5,432 nucleotides of DNA from Paracoccaceae bacterium (GTDB lineage: Bacteria > Pseudomonadota > Alphaproteobacteria > Rhodobacterales > Rhodobacteraceae), in assembly GCA_002712045.1 (NCBI GenBank), contig PARX01000043.1:41131-46562 (forward strand), given 5' to 3'. Of the stretch, positions 4,693 through 5,432 are shown in pieces (position 1 is the stretch's first letter; each line of letters starts with the position of its first letter). The translations under genes were made by a program, and so were the position numbers. The notes below the pieces were generated by a model. It ran no database searches and was not told the origin of the DNA. It saw only the letters and a list, made by a program, of their open reading frames with translations.

Positions 4693-5432
4693 TAAAAGAC
4701 ATCCCTATAACGCTCTAACTCAAATGGTGTAACTTGCTGATTGAAAAAATCTAATTCTCGTTCACTTTGTTGCAAAGCTATCTCATATAAGTCAGTTCCG
4801 ATAACATTCTTGAGCCAATCTGAATTCCTAGCTAATTCAATTGCATCTCGCAGATCAGTTGGGATTGGAGAAGCCACTTCAGACTCATAAGCATTACCTG
4901 TAGTCATTTCATCAGGTTCAATTTTACCTTCCAGTCCATCCAAACCAGCTGCGATATCTGTCGCCATTAATAAATATGGATTACAATCAGCCCCAGCGTC
5001 ACGTTTCTCAACTCTTGTCGCGCTATCAGAACCCTGAATTATCCTAATTCCTACAGTCCTATTATCAATACCCCATGCAGTATTGATTGGGCAAAAAGTA
5101 TAAGGCTGACGGCGCCTAAAGCCATTGACAGTGGCGCTACCACAAATAGCTGCTTCAGCCATCCTTTTTTGCAAACCACCAACAAAGTGCTTACCGTCCT
5201 TACTTAACCCACCATTATCTGCAAATATATTTTTTCCATTTTTCCACAAAGAATAATGACAATGAAATCCACTACCCGATTGTTCAAAAAATGGTTTTGC
5301 CATAAAAGTGGCCTTATAACCGTGCTTAAAAGCTAATTGCTTTACGACATTTCTAAAAGTAACCACTCGATCTGCAGCGAGCAAAGCCTCATCATAACGA
5401 ATATTAACTTCTACTTGGCCCTCCGCATATTC
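4692..5432 (-). CDS. Glutamine-synthetase-fold ligase, probable gamma-glutamyl-amine ligase (5' end outside window)
   Basis: This is the C-terminal part (246 residues) of a glutamine synthetase family enzyme, which activates the glutamate gamma-carboxyl with ATP and joins it to ammonia or an amine. The reading frame is open to the window edge, starting EYAEGQVEVN, the family's E-x-x-x-GQ-x-E motif that carries active-site Glu residues. The ATP/glutamate-binding signature follows as KPFFEQSGSGFHCHYS (46-61 of the fragment), then WGIDNR with downstream Arg residues, RVEKRDAGADCNPYL, and a closing VTPFELERYRD. The E. coli GlnA adenylylation motif is not conserved: the aligned region reads GNAYESE. 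This fits non-housekeeping members such as PuuA, IpuC or GlnA-like gamma-glutamyl-polyamine/ethanolamine ligases better than the assimilatory enzyme, but ammonia cannot be excluded. An in-frame TTG at 5384 is not the start, since conserved sequence continues upstream. Its location in the operon suggests an amine substrate. Confidence 0.93.
   Translation of the reverse strand, partial: EYAEGQVEVNIRYDEALLAADRVVTFRNVVKQLAFKHGYKATFMAKPFFEQSGSGFHCHYSLWKNGKNIFADNGGLSKDGKHFVGGLQKRMAEAAICGSATVNGFRRRQPYTFCPINTAWGIDNRTVGIRIIQGSDSATRVEKRDAGADCNPYLLMATDIAAGLDGLEGKIEPDEMTTGNAYESEVASPIPTDLRDAIELARNSDWLKNVIGTDLYEIALQQSERELDFFNQQVTPFELERYRDVF

Noticed and set aside
4532..4732. Plus-strand open frame of 66 codons
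   Set aside because: It is antisense to the BMC-P gene and to the end of the glutamine-synthetase-like gene; no support as a gene.
5382..5384. TTG at 5384 as the start of the glutamine-synthetase-like gene
   Set aside because: Conserved glutamine synthetase sequence (E-x-x-x-GQ-x-E) continues in frame upstream to the window edge, so the gene simply runs off the window.

Overview
The window is a slice of a bacterial microcompartment (BMC, metabolosome) operon. Every supportable gene lies on the minus strand, so transcription runs from base 5432 toward base 1. Both ends cut through genes. In transcription order the genes are: the C-terminal half of a glutamine-synthetase-fold ligase (4692-5432, 5' end outside the window), a BMC-P pentamer vertex protein (4387-4692), a BMC-H hexamer shell protein (4086-4394), an octopine/nopaline-dehydrogenase-family protein (2842-4041), a CoA-acylating aldehyde dehydrogenase (1473-2852, possibly from 2912), a BMC-T tandem-domain trimer shell protein of the CsoS1D-like kind (847-1470), and a malate-dehydrogenase-like enzyme with a long N-terminal extension (1-850, 3' end outside the window).

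The genes are packed with no room for internal promoters. Five of the six junctions overlap or are separated by 2 nt: TAATG, an 8-nt overlap, an overlap of at least 11 nt, a 2-nt gap, and an ATGA overlap. The only real gap is 41-44 nt between the BMC-H gene and the opine-dehydrogenase-like gene, and it shows no terminator hairpin. One polycistronic, translationally coupled message is the simplest reading. No RNA genes, mobile elements, CRISPR arrays or long intergenic stretches are visible.

The window contains all three shell classes (H, T, P) and the metabolosome core enzyme, acylating aldehyde dehydrogenase, which turns an aldehyde plus CoA and NAD+ into acyl-CoA plus NADH. It shows none of the usual aldehyde-generating signature enzymes, no alcohol dehydrogenase and no phosphotransacylase. 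It has instead two other Rossmann oxidoreductases (malate-dehydrogenase-like and opine-dehydrogenase-like) and a glutamine-synthetase-like ligase. My inference is a metabolosome for an amine- or amino-alcohol-derived aldehyde, in which one or both dehydrogenases recycle or use NAD(H). The substrate cannot be read from the sequence.

The most distinctive points are the extension of about 90 residues on the malate-dehydrogenase-like enzyme, which resembles the N-terminal segment of EutT-type BMC proteins; the apparent loss of the expected catalytic His and Asp positions in the opine-dehydrogenase-like protein; and short amphipathic N-terminal segments on two enzymes that could be encapsulation peptides.

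The organism is a bacterium with moderately AT-rich DNA (about 40% GC by eye), standard genetic code, and AGGA/GGAG-type Shine-Dalgarno sites. The shell and aldehyde dehydrogenase sequences remind me of the RMM-like BMCs found in Actinobacteria and Proteobacteria. The base composition would suit a marine or environmental proteobacterium, but the taxon is not determined.
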